Part shown: positions 27,088 to 37,320 of the stretch, piece after piece
Layout: each line of letters opens with the position of its first letter
How positions within the stretch are numbered: the stretch's first letter is position 1
Assembly: GCA_009738435.1 (NCBI GenBank)
Contig: CP046522.1
Location: 3,317,249-3,381,248, forward strand
DNA length: 64,000 nucleotides
Direction of reading: 5' to 3'
From: Clostridium bovifaecis
GTDB lineage: Bacteria > Bacillota > Clostridia > Clostridiales > Clostridiaceae
Made by a program: the position numbers and the translations under genes
The notes under the pieces: generated by a model
Databases searched by the model: none
What the model saw: the letters and a program-made list of their open reading frames with translations, nothing else
Told to the model about the DNA's origin: nothing

Positions 27088-27777
27088 CTATATATGCCTA
27101 GATACCTTATGTGGATCAGGGTCAACACCAATTAGTGTTTTCAATAAATCTATATATTTGTAACTATTTCTAGCAACAAGTAAAGATGTAGAAGATGGAA
27201 TCGCTAATAAATGATTTGATCCTACTTTTCTCTGTATTTGTTGCTTCATGCTATTTAATAAAATAAATGATGATGAATAGTCCGTAAGAAATGCCACAGA
27301 ATATATATCAAGGTCTTTATCCAACTTTACTAATCCGGTCGATACCATTTCTAAATTCTTATATGCACTTTCCTTTAATTTCCTATAATCATATTTGTCA
27401 TCTATTAGTATAAATCTAAAGGTTTCTCCCATGTCCATAGCATATAGAATATTTAAATCTAAAAATAATTCATCTCTTAAAAAATTTGTACTCTCTCCCA
27501 ATCCAAAATCCTTAGATTTTATAAGAGGAAATACCTTTGTATAGTCTATTTTAAACCTTCTTTTCTGAAATTCTTCCTTAAGCGTTTTCTTAAAGATATC
27601 ACAAATAAATTTAAAATCCTTTGCCAATTTATATTCTTCATATGCATCCTGCATTGAAACTGTTGCTTCTATTGTTCCTTCTTCTATCACTAAACTATCT
27701 TTCTTTAAAAAAGCATTTACATATTCCTTTCTAAACTCATTTAACATTTTAACTTTAAATTCTTCAAAATTTATCAT
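27088..27777 (-). CDS. DUF1444 (YtpQ)-like protein
   Basis: 229 residues from the ATG at 27777 (GGAGGA site). The upstream extension to 27852 is not supported. The segment VFPLIKSKDFGLGE and later LLNSMKQQIQRKVGSNHLLA resemble the DUF1444/YtpQ layout, a family of unknown function. Divergent from the small gene at 27921. Confidence 0.5.
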   Translation of the reverse strand: MINFEEFKVKMLNEFRKEYVNAFLKKDSLVIEEGTIEATVSMQDAYEEYKLAKDFKFICDIFKKTLKEEFQKRRFKIDYTKVFPLIKSKDFGLGESTNFLRDELFLDLNILYAMDMGETFRFILIDDKYDYRKLKESAYKNLEMVSTGLVKLDKDLDIYSVAFLTDYSSSFILLNSMKQQIQRKVGSNHLLAIPSSTSLLVARNSYKYIDLLKTLIGVDPDPHKVSRHI

Positions 27778-27920
27778 CCTAAAATCCTCCTTCAGTTTAT
27801 AAATCCTAACTTTTACCGCTTCCTTATACCAAAGGATGCCTTTTACTTTCAACTTAAATTACTTGAAGTTATATTAAAAGATTTTGTATAACAATGATAT
27901 AAAATTAAGGAGGTATTAAG

Positions 27921-28199
27921 ATGATTGAAACATATATAGAATGGATTTTTATTATACTTATTGCTTATATAACTATATTTAATATTTTAACTGGCCATCT
28001 TCAAGGGAAATGGTCTAAGGAATTTAAGAGAAAACTACGAACACTATTTTTTTCCACATGGTTATTCCTATACTTTTTTTACCTTTACTGTGTTTGGATA
28101 ACTCCTAATACTAAATCTTTCTTTTTCCAACATATTCTTTTTGGTGCTATTATTCATCTTATTATGGCTTCATTTGGCTATCGGGCAACTTTTCACTAA
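27921..28199 (+). CDS. Small membrane protein
   Basis: 92 residues with three hydrophobic segments (about 3-20, 43-62, 70-88) and an AAGGAGG site. Unrecognised. Terminator at 28205-28236. Confidence 0.55.
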   Translation: MIETYIEWIFIILIAYITIFNILTGHLQGKWSKEFKRKLRTLFFSTWLFLYFFYLYCVWITPNTKSFFFQHILFGAIIHLIMASFGYRATFH

Positions 28200-28204
28200 A
28201 TATT

Positions 28205-28236
28205 AAATCCTAAGCAGTAAATTGCTTAGGATTTTT
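28205..28236 (+). terminator. Rho-independent terminator
   Basis: AAATCCTAAGCA / TGCTTAGGATTT stem followed by TTTATT. Confidence 0.75.
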
Positions 28237-28338
28237 ATTGAAACTTATTACCGCACATATTTGCCTTATTCTGTCCTTACTTGAGTGCGATTTTTTGATA
28301 TAACCTGCTATTTTTATTGCCAGTGCTTTCTTAGGACA

Positions 28339-29529
28339 TTATCCCACTTTCTTACTATGTTTATCTCTATACATATTTCTATCTGCATTTCTAAAAATCA
28401 TTTCCATACATCCAATAGAATTTTCGTTATAATCATATCCCATAGATAATCGAATCGGTATTTCTGGATCACATGAATTATAATTATCAATTGATTTTAT
28501 TATTGCATTTACTCTTGCCTTAACTTCTTTACATTCGATATCTTCCATGAGAATTACAAATTCGTCTCCACCGATCCTCGCAACTAAAATATCAGCACCT
28601 ACATTTTCTTGTATTAGTCTTGCTGTTTCTTTGAGTAATTTATCCCCTGCTTCATGACCTAAATTATCATTAATAGGTTTTAAATTGTCTAAATCACAGA
28701 TAATTACTCCCACTGACCTGTTCTTCTCCTTATTTAATTCATTTTTATACTTTTCAAAATAGGTTCTATTATAAACCCCTGTCAAAGTATCGTGATAACT
28801 TAAATAAGTAAGTTTTTCCTCTAATTCTTTTCTCTTTTGAATGTTTCTAACGATACTTTCAATTGCTACTAATTTTCCTTCTTCATCATAAACAGGAGTT
28901 ATATATTCTTCAAACCAGAAATATCTACCATCTTTATGTTTGAATCGTGTCTCAAAATACTGATCATAATCTACTTCACCTTTGAATTTCTTTAAATGCA
29001 GATCATAGTCGTCTGGGTGAACAACTTCAAGTGGCATCATTGGATTATCTTTATTTTCTTCTATAGTCATACCGAGATTTTTATAAATAGATGGACTTAT
29101 ATAATCCATTCTATATTCTCCCTCTAAATTATAGGAACATATTATATCATTAGACCTTTCAAATATTCTCACAATCCTCTTTGCTCTATTAAGTTCCTCC
29201 TTATGCTTAGTGATATCAAGCATGGATAAATAGATAAACTCCCTATTATCCTCTTTAATAAAATCCCTCTTTACACTCATATATACATTCTTATTATTTT
29301 TATCTTTAATCGTTACCTCTGTTATTTCAAAATCTTGATATTTATCTAATATGGAACCAAATTCATTACTTCGGAAAACTTCGTTAACATTGTAGCCGAT
29401 CATTTCTTTTTTTGTGTATCCAACTATATTAACACAATTTGAAGTTATATCCTGTATAATACCATCCAATTCAATCTCTATAAATAATTCCCTTGATAAA
29501 TTTTGTTGTACCTTTTCTCTTAGATGCAT
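28339..29529 (-). CDS. PAS-PAS-GGDEF diguanylate cyclase
   Basis: 396 residues. PAS 1 is about 12-110, PAS 2 about 122-232 (HPDDYDLHLKKFKG, FKHKDGRYFWFEEY) and GGDEF 236-394. The active-site loop is intact (RIGGDEF, GGDEF at 320-324), so it should make c-di-GMP from two GTP. The inhibitory RxxD I-site is not present upstream of it (GADILVA instead). The gene has a 5' leader with a c-di-GMP riboswitch (29617-29694) and terminator, giving product feedback at the RNA level. No membrane segment, so it is cytosolic. Confidence 0.93.
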   Translation of the reverse strand: MHLREKVQQNLSRELFIEIELDGIIQDITSNCVNIVGYTKKEMIGYNVNEVFRSNEFGSILDKYQDFEITEVTIKDKNNKNVYMSVKRDFIKEDNREFIYLSMLDITKHKEELNRAKRIVRIFERSNDIICSYNLEGEYRMDYISPSIYKNLGMTIEENKDNPMMPLEVVHPDDYDLHLKKFKGEVDYDQYFETRFKHKDGRYFWFEEYITPVYDEEGKLVAIESIVRNIQKRKELEEKLTYLSYHDTLTGVYNRTYFEKYKNELNKEKNRSVGVIICDLDNLKPINDNLGHEAGDKLLKETARLIQENVGADILVARIGGDEFVILMEDIECKEVKARVNAIIKSIDNYNSCDPEIPIRLSMGYDYNENSIGCMEMIFRNADRNMYRDKHSKKVG

Positions 29530-29550
29530 TATTTCATCTCCTTAATAAAT

Positions 29551-29577
29551 AAAAAAACATCTGTACCAAACAGATGC
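29551..29577 (-). terminator. Riboswitch terminator upstream of the GGDEF gene
   Basis: Minus-strand CATCTG-7 nt-CAGATG stem followed by seven U. The sequence TGGCA at its base can pair with the TGCCA that ends the aptamer, a possible antiterminator. It ends about 20 nt before the GGDEF start. Confidence 0.8.
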
Positions 29578-29616
29578 CATTAACTTATAAATTATTGTTA
29601 TAAAAACAAATCATTA

Positions 29617-29694
29617 TGGCAGCCTGTCGATCATAGAATTAAATTCTTTAGACACATGGCTTTGCGTCCTTATCTTTCGATAAGTTTGCCTTTT
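29617..29694 (-). promoter_or_regulatory. Class I c-di-GMP riboswitch of the GGDEF gene
   Basis: Minus strand: AAAAGGCAAAC, CGAAAG loop, AAGGACGCAAAGCCATG, TGTCTAAAG, then GATCGACAGGCTGCCA. This is the GEMM-I consensus. It sits in the leader of a diguanylate cyclase gene with an intervening terminator. The nearest likely role is off-control by the gene's own product (inferred). Confidence 0.92.
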
Positions 29695-30013
29695 CATTGA
29701 AGTTATTAACTTATTATTAAGTATTCACTAATATAGGACCTTAGCCCTATGTATATATTTATTCTTCACTTTTATTCTAATTCCTCCAATCAATACTAAC
29801 AAATAATACTAATCTTTAAACTGATATTTTTAAATTTCTTCCGAAGAACTTCTTAGGAGATTTCCGTAGCATAAGCCTAATACATTTCATCTAAATAATA
29901 AAAAGGCTCCTTCAATTAAAATATTCAATAATATTATTATCTCCTATAGATTGACCTTTTTTATCCATTTCCCTGTGAAAATTTCTAAATGTTATACTTT
30001 CCCTCCTAAAATT
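29695..30013. other. Gene-free leader/intergenic stretch
   Basis: No coding frame seen. It must contain the promoter of the riboswitch-GGDEF transcript. I cannot place a convincing -10/-35 pair. Confidence 0.4.
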
Positions 30014-30475
30014 CTATTTAAATTTGTTCATCATAATATCAATGCTATATTGGTTCAATAATCCTAAGTTTTTTTGCGATAAATTTATTCCCCATTCTGG
30101 TTTACTTTTTAAACCCTCATAATCTTTATCTTTTAGTAAATTATTAGGACTTTTCCACTCTATAGCCGGGATAAGAAATACATCTGGCATCTTATTATCC
30201 TCAAATAACGCAAGTACAAGAATTAAACTTTCGTTATTAATATCAAATTTATCTTTTCTCATAAAGACATAATTTAGGTCCCTAGATGATTTAACCTGCA
30301 TCTCATAGAATTTTCCTGATCCACTTTTAATGACAAAATCTACTCCTTTATCATCTATCTCCGTATTAAATACATCAAACCCATAGGATAAAAACTCCAT
30401 CTTCATTAAATACTCTGCGTACTTGCCAAGTTGTAACTGTGATAACTCACTCCATATCATTCTAGGCATAGGCAC
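30014..30475 (-). CDS. DUF4365-like protein with PD-(D/E)xK nuclease fold
   Basis: 153 residues. The core IDDKGVDFVIKSGSGKFYEM followed by QVKSS gives the D...ExK-type pattern (Asp, then Gln-Val-Lys at the Q/ExK place). A following beta sheet (LILVLALFEDN) and ...FLIPAIEW also fit the DUF4365/Holliday-resolvase-like nuclease superfamily. It stands alone and may be a defence or repair nuclease. Confidence 0.65.
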   Translation of the reverse strand: MPMPRMIWSELSQLQLGKYAEYLMKMEFLSYGFDVFNTEIDDKGVDFVIKSGSGKFYEMQVKSSRDLNYVFMRKDKFDINNESLILVLALFEDNKMPDVFLIPAIEWKSPNNLLKDKDYEGLKSKPEWGINLSQKNLGLLNQYSIDIMMNKFK

Positions 30476-30801
30476 TCTCCCTTAAACTCCCAATAGTTAC
30501 TTCCCTGTATATTATATCTATTATACCTTTTCTAGTATTTTCCTTCTAGGAAACATAATTATAAAACATAAATTGATTTCTGTTTCCAATCTGTTAATTC
30601 TATAAAAAAGTTAGATTCTTATAATCCAGTAATATAGTCATTGTAAAATATTTCCTTCAATCTCTATCCCTAAAAAATTGGAACAAGAACTTTATATACT
30701 CTGTTTTTATAGAATCTTATATATATAACCCAAAGTTTTTCTTGAAACAAGATTTCTTTTTTCTATATACTTCTACAAACAAAAAATGGAGGTATTTATA
30801 G

Positions 30802-31695
30802 ATGATTAAAAGGGATATGTATATGGATAAATATTATTTTAGAGAATATAAGACTTATCTGGAAAACCTAGATAAATCCGAATCTACAGTTAATACTTAT
30901 TTGGATAATGTAATTACATTTATAGAATGGTTTAATGAGGCAAATTCAGATTCATTCCAACCCGGAACTTGCACCACAATAGATTTAAGAGATTTTCGTT
31001 CTCACTTGCTGACTGTAAAAAATGCAAAAGTCAATACGATTAATCTAAAGATAATGAGTTTAAAAAGTTATTTTTATTTCTTGCATTCCTATAATTATAT
31101 TAAGCAAGATATTGCTCGTAATTTAAAAAAGGTAAAGACACAAGGTCCACCTATCGTGAAGTCTATAGATGAACAGACATTCCGAAAAATAAGGAGAGAA
31201 ATATATAGAAGTGGCTATAAACACCATGTGGCATTAATCGAATTGCTTAGACATGCTCTCCGAATTAATGAGATTATAACATTAAAAATTGATAATCTTC
31301 ATTTAAAAGAAAAAGGCTCCTTTATAATGGTCTATGGTAAGCAAGGAAAATATAGAAAAATCCCTATAAATTCAGATTGCCGTAATGCCCTAATAGACTA
31401 TTTAGAAATGCGACAAAAAATTAAAAGCCCGTATGATAATCTATTTCTATCTGAACGAAAAACACCTTACACTAGGTCTGGCTTATGGAAAATAATAGAT
31501 AAGCATTCTGCCAAAATAGGAACTCATATATCTCCTCATCAGTTTAGACATTATGCAATTAAGAAGATGGTTGATGAAGGAGTACCCTTAACTGTAATTG
31601 CAAGTTTAGTGGGTCACTCATCTATTCAGTTATTGTCTGATGTCTACGCTGTTCCCCTAGAGGAAGATAAAGAAGCCGCAATCGAAAAATTATAA
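30802..31695 (+). CDS. XerC/D-like tyrosine recombinase
   Basis: 297 residues: N-terminal SAM-like core-binding domain (about 10-100) and catalytic domain. Active-site residues are Arg in RHALRINEI, Lys in YGKQGKYRKIP, HQFRHYA and VGHSS, with Tyr in SDVYAV. AATGGAGG precedes the start. No flanking inverted repeats like those of the left recombinase were found. It may resolve dimers of the plasmid-like part or have integrated it. Confidence 0.9.
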   Translation: MIKRDMYMDKYYFREYKTYLENLDKSESTVNTYLDNVITFIEWFNEANSDSFQPGTCTTIDLRDFRSHLLTVKNAKVNTINLKIMSLKSYFYFLHSYNYIKQDIARNLKKVKTQGPPIVKSIDEQTFRKIRREIYRSGYKHHVALIELLRHALRINEIITLKIDNLHLKEKGSFIMVYGKQGKYRKIPINSDCRNALIDYLEMRQKIKSPYDNLFLSERKTPYTRSGLWKIIDKHSAKIGTHISPHQFRHYAIKKMVDEGVPLTVIASLVGHSSIQLLSDVYAVPLEEDKEAAIEKL

Positions 31696-31721
31696 TTCAA
31701 TATTAAAATTGATCTAAATTT

Positions 31722-31762
31722 TAAAGAACTCTACTTTTATTACAGGTAGAGTTCTTATTTTA
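31722..31762. terminator. Terminator between convergent genes
   Basis: AAGAACTCTAC / GTAGAGTTCTT 11-bp stem followed by TATTTTAT. Confidence 0.75.
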
Positions 31763-31847
31763 TGAAATGCTTGTTATTCTTTTTTATTAAACAATGGAGA
31801 ACAATACTGAAATCCATTTATTAAAACTTCCTTGATGGTTCATTCTA

Positions 31848-32561
31848 TTATAAATCCATCCTCACACCATTGTTCCTTAGCCATTCTTTTCTTTCTTTAT
31901 AATCGGGTATAATGGATTCTACTAATTTCCAATATTCTTTAGAGTGATTCATATGAACCATATGGCACATTTCGTGAACAACGATATAATCTAGCACAGG
32001 GGCAGGAGCCATTACACACCTCCAATTAAATAGCAACTTATTATTTGAAGTGCAACTTCCCCACCGCTTTTGTTGCTCCTTTACCACTATATCAGAAGGC
32101 TCATTCTTGAAATAAGGTTGAAAATAAATAATTCTTTTTTTAATTTTCTCTAAAGCCTTTTCACGATACCATTCTTGTAATGCCATTCTTAGAATCGTTT
32201 CATTGCTCGTATTTGCAGTAATATAAAATTTACCTTGATGGAGTTTTACTTCTGGCTTTGCTTTGGATTGATCTATTATTATTTGGAGGGAGTAATTTCT
32301 GCCTAAATACATAAAAGATTCTCCATTAACAAGTTCCTTATGGATTTTTATATATTTCATATTTTTGTACTCAAATAACTTCTGAACAATCCAGTTTGCT
32401 TTACTCCTCACCTTCTTTATAATATCATCTTCAGATGTCCCTATAGGAGCCACTACTTTTATAATGTCTGGTGGTTCAATAGAAATTTCCAGTGTTTTTC
32501 TGTGTCTAAATTCTACTTCAAAAGCAATCGTCTTTGTTCCATATTCAAATGCTAATCTCAT
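31848..32561 (-). CDS. YgjP-like M48-type zinc metalloprotease (DUF45)
   Basis: 237 residues. Zinc motif VVHEMCHMVHMNHSKEYW (HExxH plus later His/Glu) and the family's QQKRWGSCTSNNKLLFNW. DUF45 proteins often lie beside Type I restriction genes; here it starts 10 bp after the hsdR stop and is the last gene of the R-M operon. Its exact job in that context is not known. Confidence 0.88.
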   Translation of the reverse strand: MRLAFEYGTKTIAFEVEFRHRKTLEISIEPPDIIKVVAPIGTSEDDIIKKVRSKANWIVQKLFEYKNMKYIKIHKELVNGESFMYLGRNYSLQIIIDQSKAKPEVKLHQGKFYITANTSNETILRMALQEWYREKALEKIKKRIIYFQPYFKNEPSDIVVKEQQKRWGSCTSNNKLLFNWRCVMAPAPVLDYIVVHEMCHMVHMNHSKEYWKLVESIIPDYKERKEWLRNNGVRMDL

Positions 32562-32571
32562 ATTATTACCT

Positions 32572-35500
32572 CTACTCTGTCAATACTGCATAATGCTTTT
32601 TTGCTAATTGTAGTAATGGCTGCACCAATTGCTTTCTTACTTCTAATTTGATTTTCTTAAAATATTTGGTTGTAAGCATCATATAGATGGCTCTCTCTAT
32701 ATCAGAGGTTTTGGTTGGATTCGTTACCCAGTCTATCAAATAGTTTTTCTTTACAATTTCTGCTATATCAGTAGCAATTGATTTGGATAACTCAATGATT
32801 TCATTTGAAATATATTCCGCCTGTTCTTCTTTCACAACTTCAGTATTTATTTCATCTTCTTTTAAATGTTTTTTCACTGTTTCAAAAAATGCATATTCTT
32901 CTTTGGAAAGTCCTAAAGCCTCTGCTTCTTTTATTTCTCCTTTTTGAACATCATTCTGAATAAACTCCTGTAACTTATTTTTTCTTTCAATCCAGTTATT
33001 CTTAGTCTCATCCAATATTTTTTGGAGTTTTTCAAGAAGTGAAGTATAATATACAGGATTATCATCCATTTTCACATGAATCACATTTTTGATGGCATGT
33101 TCCATACCAGAAGCCACCGCTTCATCAGATTCAAGAGTGTTAATTTTCTTTTTAAAATCTGCATCAAACAGAGTAATCGGTTCAATCCAAGTCTCAACCC
33201 CTTTAGATTTTAAATGGGCTGATATAATTTCTCTAACCTTTCCTCCACTTCCTGCAATATCAAGTTGATCCTGTGGCTCAAATCTTGCCTTTGCTGCTGC
33301 TCGAATGTAGGATAGCCATCTTAAATCGTTTATTGTTTCTGTAGGTACATGGGCAGGTAGGATCTGTTCCATGGTGGATGCAAATCGCTTATATGCCAAT
33401 TCAAATTCGGCCCTTTTATCTTCCTTCTCTATGCATTTTACAAGTCCATCTAAATTATTAGGGTCTATACCTTTAAACATACTCATTACGGCTTCTCGAT
33501 AAGAAAGCATCTGATTATATACTGCATCAATGCCTTCCATTGGCTCACCCAATTCTTCTTTATCAAAAATAGCAAGGGCTTCTTCCAAATGATTAGATAT
33601 GCCATAATAATCAACAATATAACCACATTTCTTTGTTTCTCCGAATGTTCGATTTACTCTAGCAATTGCTTGTAGTAGATTATGCTCTTTCAGCGGTCTA
33701 TCTAAATACATTACTTGTTCTATAGGAGCATCAAAGCCTGTTAGCAGCATATCTTTTACGATTATAAAACAGAGTTTATCCTTATCTATAGACTGTAAAA
33801 ATCTCTTTATAATTTGATCCTGTTCTGTCTTAGTTGTAAAATGCTCTTTTAGATGCGGTTCATCATTTGGGCTACCAGAATAGATAATCTTCACCTCCAG
33901 TTTCTCACCAATAATATCTTCCATATATTTATTCAAAGCATTATAATATTTTACACAAGCCTCCCTAGACACACATACTACTTGAGCCTTAAATCCATTT
34001 AGATATATCTGCTCTTTATAATGGGTAAGAATATCCTTGGCAATATCAGCAATTCGTTCATCTGCTTCTACAATTGCTCTCTTGTTAGCATATTTCTGTT
34101 TAATGGCTTCTTTTTCATCATCCGTTTTATCTTCAAATTCTATATCAAATAGTTCTTCTAGTGTATCTCCATCTATTTGTAATTCAGGCTTTCTTCCTTC
34201 ATATACAATTTTAACTGTTGCTCCATCTTCTACCGCTTCCTTAATTCCATACTTGTCTATATATGTTCCAAAGGTTCTCTTTGTTGATTTATCCTGTTTA
34301 TCAATTGGTGTCCCTGTAAATCCTAAGAAGGCTGCATTAGGTAGGGCATCCCTCATATTCTTTGCCATACCCTTATACTGGCTACGGTGGGCTTCATCAG
34401 TTAGTACAATTACATTAGTTTTTGTCGTTAATACCCCAAATTCCTTTTCAAAATATAGTCCTTTGTTCTGTTTATCATCCTTAAATACTTCTTTTTCTTC
34501 TTTTTCACCTTGGAATTTGTGTATAGTGGTCATAATGATTTGTGGCTGTGCAAGAGATAGTAGTTCCTTTAATGCTGAAACGCTATCCGCCTGTACAGGC
34601 GTTGTGATTTTAGATAAAGTCCTCATAAATGTGTTGTAGATTTGCTTGTCTAAATCAACCCGGTCAGTTACTACAACTATAGTAGCATCCATGAGTTCTT
34701 CTATCCTTCTTATTTTCCTTGCCAAAAGCACCATGGTTAAGGATTTCCCCGATCCCTGTGTATGCCAAATAACCCCTCCACGACTTATAGAATCTTTGCC
34801 ATCCACAAGTCTTTTCAGTGCTTTATTAACTGCTCTAAATTGCTGATATCTACAAACTTTTTTGATGCCACCTTCATATAGAAGGAAATTCCTCATAATA
34901 TCTAGTAGATTATTCTTCTCCAGTATTCCCTGTAAGAATATGTTATGCCCGTTATCTTCTACTCCTTGTATATCCTTAGCCTTAAATGGATATGGATCTT
35001 TCCATTCTTGATAATGTCCGTATGTAGAACTAATAGTTCCTAAATATCCATGATATTTATTCAATATCCCCGTAATGAAGTTAGTGTAAAAAAGCCGTTC
35101 TGCCCCCTCTACAACATTAGATTCCCTTGCATTCATATATCTTCTTAGTTGATTAAAGGCTTCATATTTTCCCATATTTTCATTCTTACTTTTTTCCAAG
35201 AAAGGGGATTTACATTCTAACACCACTACTGGTATTCCATTAATAAAAATAATGATATCAGGAATAATTTTCTCATGGGGACCATGAACCTTAAACTGTC
35301 TTGTTACTAGAAAATCATTATTAATAATGTTATCCCAATCAATAAACTTCACAGTGTGATATTTTTTCTGTCCACTTCCATCTAAATCTTGATCTAGTGA
35401 GTATGATAGATTTACAATAGCATCATAAATTTTTTCATTTATCTCATATAGACTAATACCTAGACCTTCTGGTCTCGTTAAATATCGTATTGCTTTAGAT

Positions 35501-35703
35501 ATGTTTCCATCATTCATCCAAGGATTAATTCTTCTTAGAGCCTTTTTAAGCCTTTTCTCTAGTATAACTTCTGTCATGGTTGCTCTTTCTCCATAATCGG
35601 AAGTTAAGAACTGCCCATGAATGAATTCATAACCTAGTTTATCCCGTAGATAATCTATAGCCGGTAATTCTACTAGCGTTTCTTCATTCCCTAAATAAGC
35701 CAT
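32572..35703 (-). CDS. hsdR: Type I restriction enzyme, R subunit
   Basis: 1043 residues, full length. N-terminal nuclease core (IIPDIIIFINGIPVVVLECK; D...ExK). Helicase motor with Walker A TQGSGKSLTM and DEAH in LTDEAHRSQY, then SF2 motif VI-like AIARVNRT. Cuts unmethylated foreign DNA after translocation. Same strand as the caspase, hsdS, small membrane protein and hsdM genes. Appears intact. Confidence 0.96.
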   Translation of the reverse strand: MAYLGNEETLVELPAIDYLRDKLGYEFIHGQFLTSDYGERATMTEVILEKRLKKALRRINPWMNDGNISKAIRYLTRPEGLGISLYEINEKIYDAIVNLSYSLDQDLDGSGQKKYHTVKFIDWDNIINNDFLVTRQFKVHGPHEKIIPDIIIFINGIPVVVLECKSPFLEKSKNENMGKYEAFNQLRRYMNARESNVVEGAERLFYTNFITGILNKYHGYLGTISSTYGHYQEWKDPYPFKAKDIQGVEDNGHNIFLQGILEKNNLLDIMRNFLLYEGGIKKVCRYQQFRAVNKALKRLVDGKDSISRGGVIWHTQGSGKSLTMVLLARKIRRIEELMDATIVVVTDRVDLDKQIYNTFMRTLSKITTPVQADSVSALKELLSLAQPQIIMTTIHKFQGEKEEKEVFKDDKQNKGLYFEKEFGVLTTKTNVIVLTDEAHRSQYKGMAKNMRDALPNAAFLGFTGTPIDKQDKSTKRTFGTYIDKYGIKEAVEDGATVKIVYEGRKPELQIDGDTLEELFDIEFEDKTDDEKEAIKQKYANKRAIVEADERIADIAKDILTHYKEQIYLNGFKAQVVCVSREACVKYYNALNKYMEDIIGEKLEVKIIYSGSPNDEPHLKEHFTTKTEQDQIIKRFLQSIDKDKLCFIIVKDMLLTGFDAPIEQVMYLDRPLKEHNLLQAIARVNRTFGETKKCGYIVDYYGISNHLEEALAIFDKEELGEPMEGIDAVYNQMLSYREAVMSMFKGIDPNNLDGLVKCIEKEDKRAEFELAYKRFASTMEQILPAHVPTETINDLRWLSYIRAAAKARFEPQDQLDIAGSGGKVREIISAHLKSKGVETWIEPITLFDADFKKKINTLESDEAVASGMEHAIKNVIHVKMDDNPVYYTSLLEKLQKILDETKNNWIERKNKLQEFIQNDVQKGEIKEAEALGLSKEEYAFFETVKKHLKEDEINTEVVKEEQAEYISNEIIELSKSIATDIAEIVKKNYLIDWVTNPTKTSDIERAIYMMLTTKYFKKIKLEVRKQLVQPLLQLAKKHYAVLTE

Positions 35704-35728
35704 GTTTCCCCCCCTTTCTACTAAGCAA

Positions 35729-37300
35729 TCATCTTAGGTTTCTTTTCTTTTCTTGTACTTTTTCAAGATCTTTATAATACCTTTCAATGTCTGCATTCAT
35801 TAACCAATCTCTATTTTCTCTTTTCCAAGTTTTTCGATTTTTCTCTGTGTAGTATAAAAACAGATTATGAATAGTTCCAAACAGAAGATGACACGCCTCA
35901 TCAAATTCTTTAATTTCTTCTGGTGGAAATGGCATGTCTGAAGTTTTGATAAATATAGATGTTACTTCTTTTTCAAGTAATGTTATTTGTTCAAATAGTT
36001 CATCTTCAGATATCTTCCCTTCTTTAGAACTCCTATAATATTTAATTGCCAATTCTGCATGATGAGTCATAATGTCCAAATATTTATTTAATAAATTCAA
36101 AACTTCTCGTTCTTCTCCTGTATTTTCCTTAAAAAACTTTTTCATATACTCATAATCTTTGTTATTAACAATTTCAATACCACTAATCCGATCACAATTA
36201 GCACCCCAACTACTAACCTTAAATTTCTCATCCATATTAGTATCTATCCACTGGGTTCTATAATTCCAGTTGGAATTTTTAATATCTTCTATATCCCTTC
36301 CAATATAAAGCCATACAATATGTGCTCGAGTGTCCTTCCACCTCTTTTTGCTTAAATCATTTCTATAAAATTGAGCCGTTTTAACTTTACTTGTTATATT
36401 TTCAATAATTTCATATACCTCATACTTTGTCAGTTCTTTTTTTATTATAATTTTGCATGAGTATCTCTTGGCACCAGCATGACTTATATCTTCTATTTCT
36501 GTAATAGAATATTTATGGCCTTTTTCTATTTCTTCCATTACCTCCAGTAAGTTTATCTCTGGATTATTTATTTTAAAATATACCGTTCCTACTCTTTCAC
36601 TTTTAAAGTTTGGAGTTTGTGTCTTATTATTCTCTAATGCCCACATTGAAACATTTGATGTTACATATGTTCTTAGATTTTCAAGAGATATACCTTGTTC
36701 TTCTACCTTTGCTTTACCACGCAGCCCTTCACATAAATAGTATGTGAATACACTCATTTCTTTTTCTGGCCAAATCCACGACACTTCATTGCCTTTGCAT
36801 GATGCAAATATAGTCCACCCTTCTGAAACAAGAGACTCTATTTCAACATCTAGGTTAAAGGCTCCCCCCGCACTTTTACCTAAGTATATTCCCGAGTGAC
36901 AACTGTCTATAATTAGAACCTTATTTTTTGCTTTGCTTCTATTTAAAGTGTTTAGTATATATTCAATTGAAACAGCAGTATCTTCTATTAAATCTACGGC
37001 AGTATCAGAAAGCATTATGTAGTTCTTATTATTTAATGAAGTGCCATGCCCTGTAAAATAAAACAATACTGTATCATAGATATCCGAATTATCAGCAACA
37101 TATCGTAAGTTTCTTAAAAATTCTTCTCGATATACAGTTTTATCCTCTCCTAAAAATCGTATATCATGATCTGGAATATTCAGGCTATGTTTTAATACAT
37201 TTTCTAGTTCCTTACCATCCTTATGGCACCAAGGTAAATCACTATTATATTCTGGTCTATATTTACATACTGAAGTAACTAAAGATAATATTTTGTTCAA
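35729..37300 (-). CDS. Caspase-like protease inside the Type I R-M operon
   Basis: 523 residues. N-terminal peptidase C14 (caspase/metacaspase) domain, about 1-235, with the catalytic His in LFYFTGHGTS (His85) and Cys in LIIDSCHSG (Cys134). The remaining 290 residues are a helical domain that I do not recognise, possibly for sensing or substrate binding. Spacing to hsdR is 25 bp and to hsdS 20 bp, so all are one operon. Bacterial caspases are known abortive-infection effectors. Here it could be triggered by, or act as a back-up to, restriction (inferred). Confidence 0.88.
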   Translation of the reverse strand: MNKILSLVTSVCKYRPEYNSDLPWCHKDGKELENVLKHSLNIPDHDIRFLGEDKTVYREEFLRNLRYVADNSDIYDTVLFYFTGHGTSLNNKNYIMLSDTAVDLIEDTAVSIEYILNTLNRSKAKNKVLIIDSCHSGIYLGKSAGGAFNLDVEIESLVSEGWTIFASCKGNEVSWIWPEKEMSVFTYYLCEGLRGKAKVEEQGISLENLRTYVTSNVSMWALENNKTQTPNFKSERVGTVYFKINNPEINLLEVMEEIEKGHKYSITEIEDISHAGAKRYSCKIIIKKELTKYEVYEIIENITSKVKTAQFYRNDLSKKRWKDTRAHIVWLYIGRDIEDIKNSNWNYRTQWIDTNMDEKFKVSSWGANCDRISGIEIVNNKDYEYMKKFFKENTGEEREVLNLLNKYLDIMTHHAELAIKYYRSSKEGKISEDELFEQITLLEKEVTSIFIKTSDMPFPPEEIKEFDEACHLLFGTIHNLFLYYTEKNRKTWKRENRDWLMNADIERYYKDLEKVQEKKRNLR

Positions 37301-37320
37301 GTATCATCCCCCCTACACCT

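Noticed and set aside
30802..31695. Second invertible switch around the Xer-like recombinase
   Set aside because: No inverted repeats comparable to 278-307/1096-1125 were found near this gene.
34037..34639. Ser-rich plus-strand open frame opposite hsdR
   Set aside because: Antisense shadow of a conserved helicase region.
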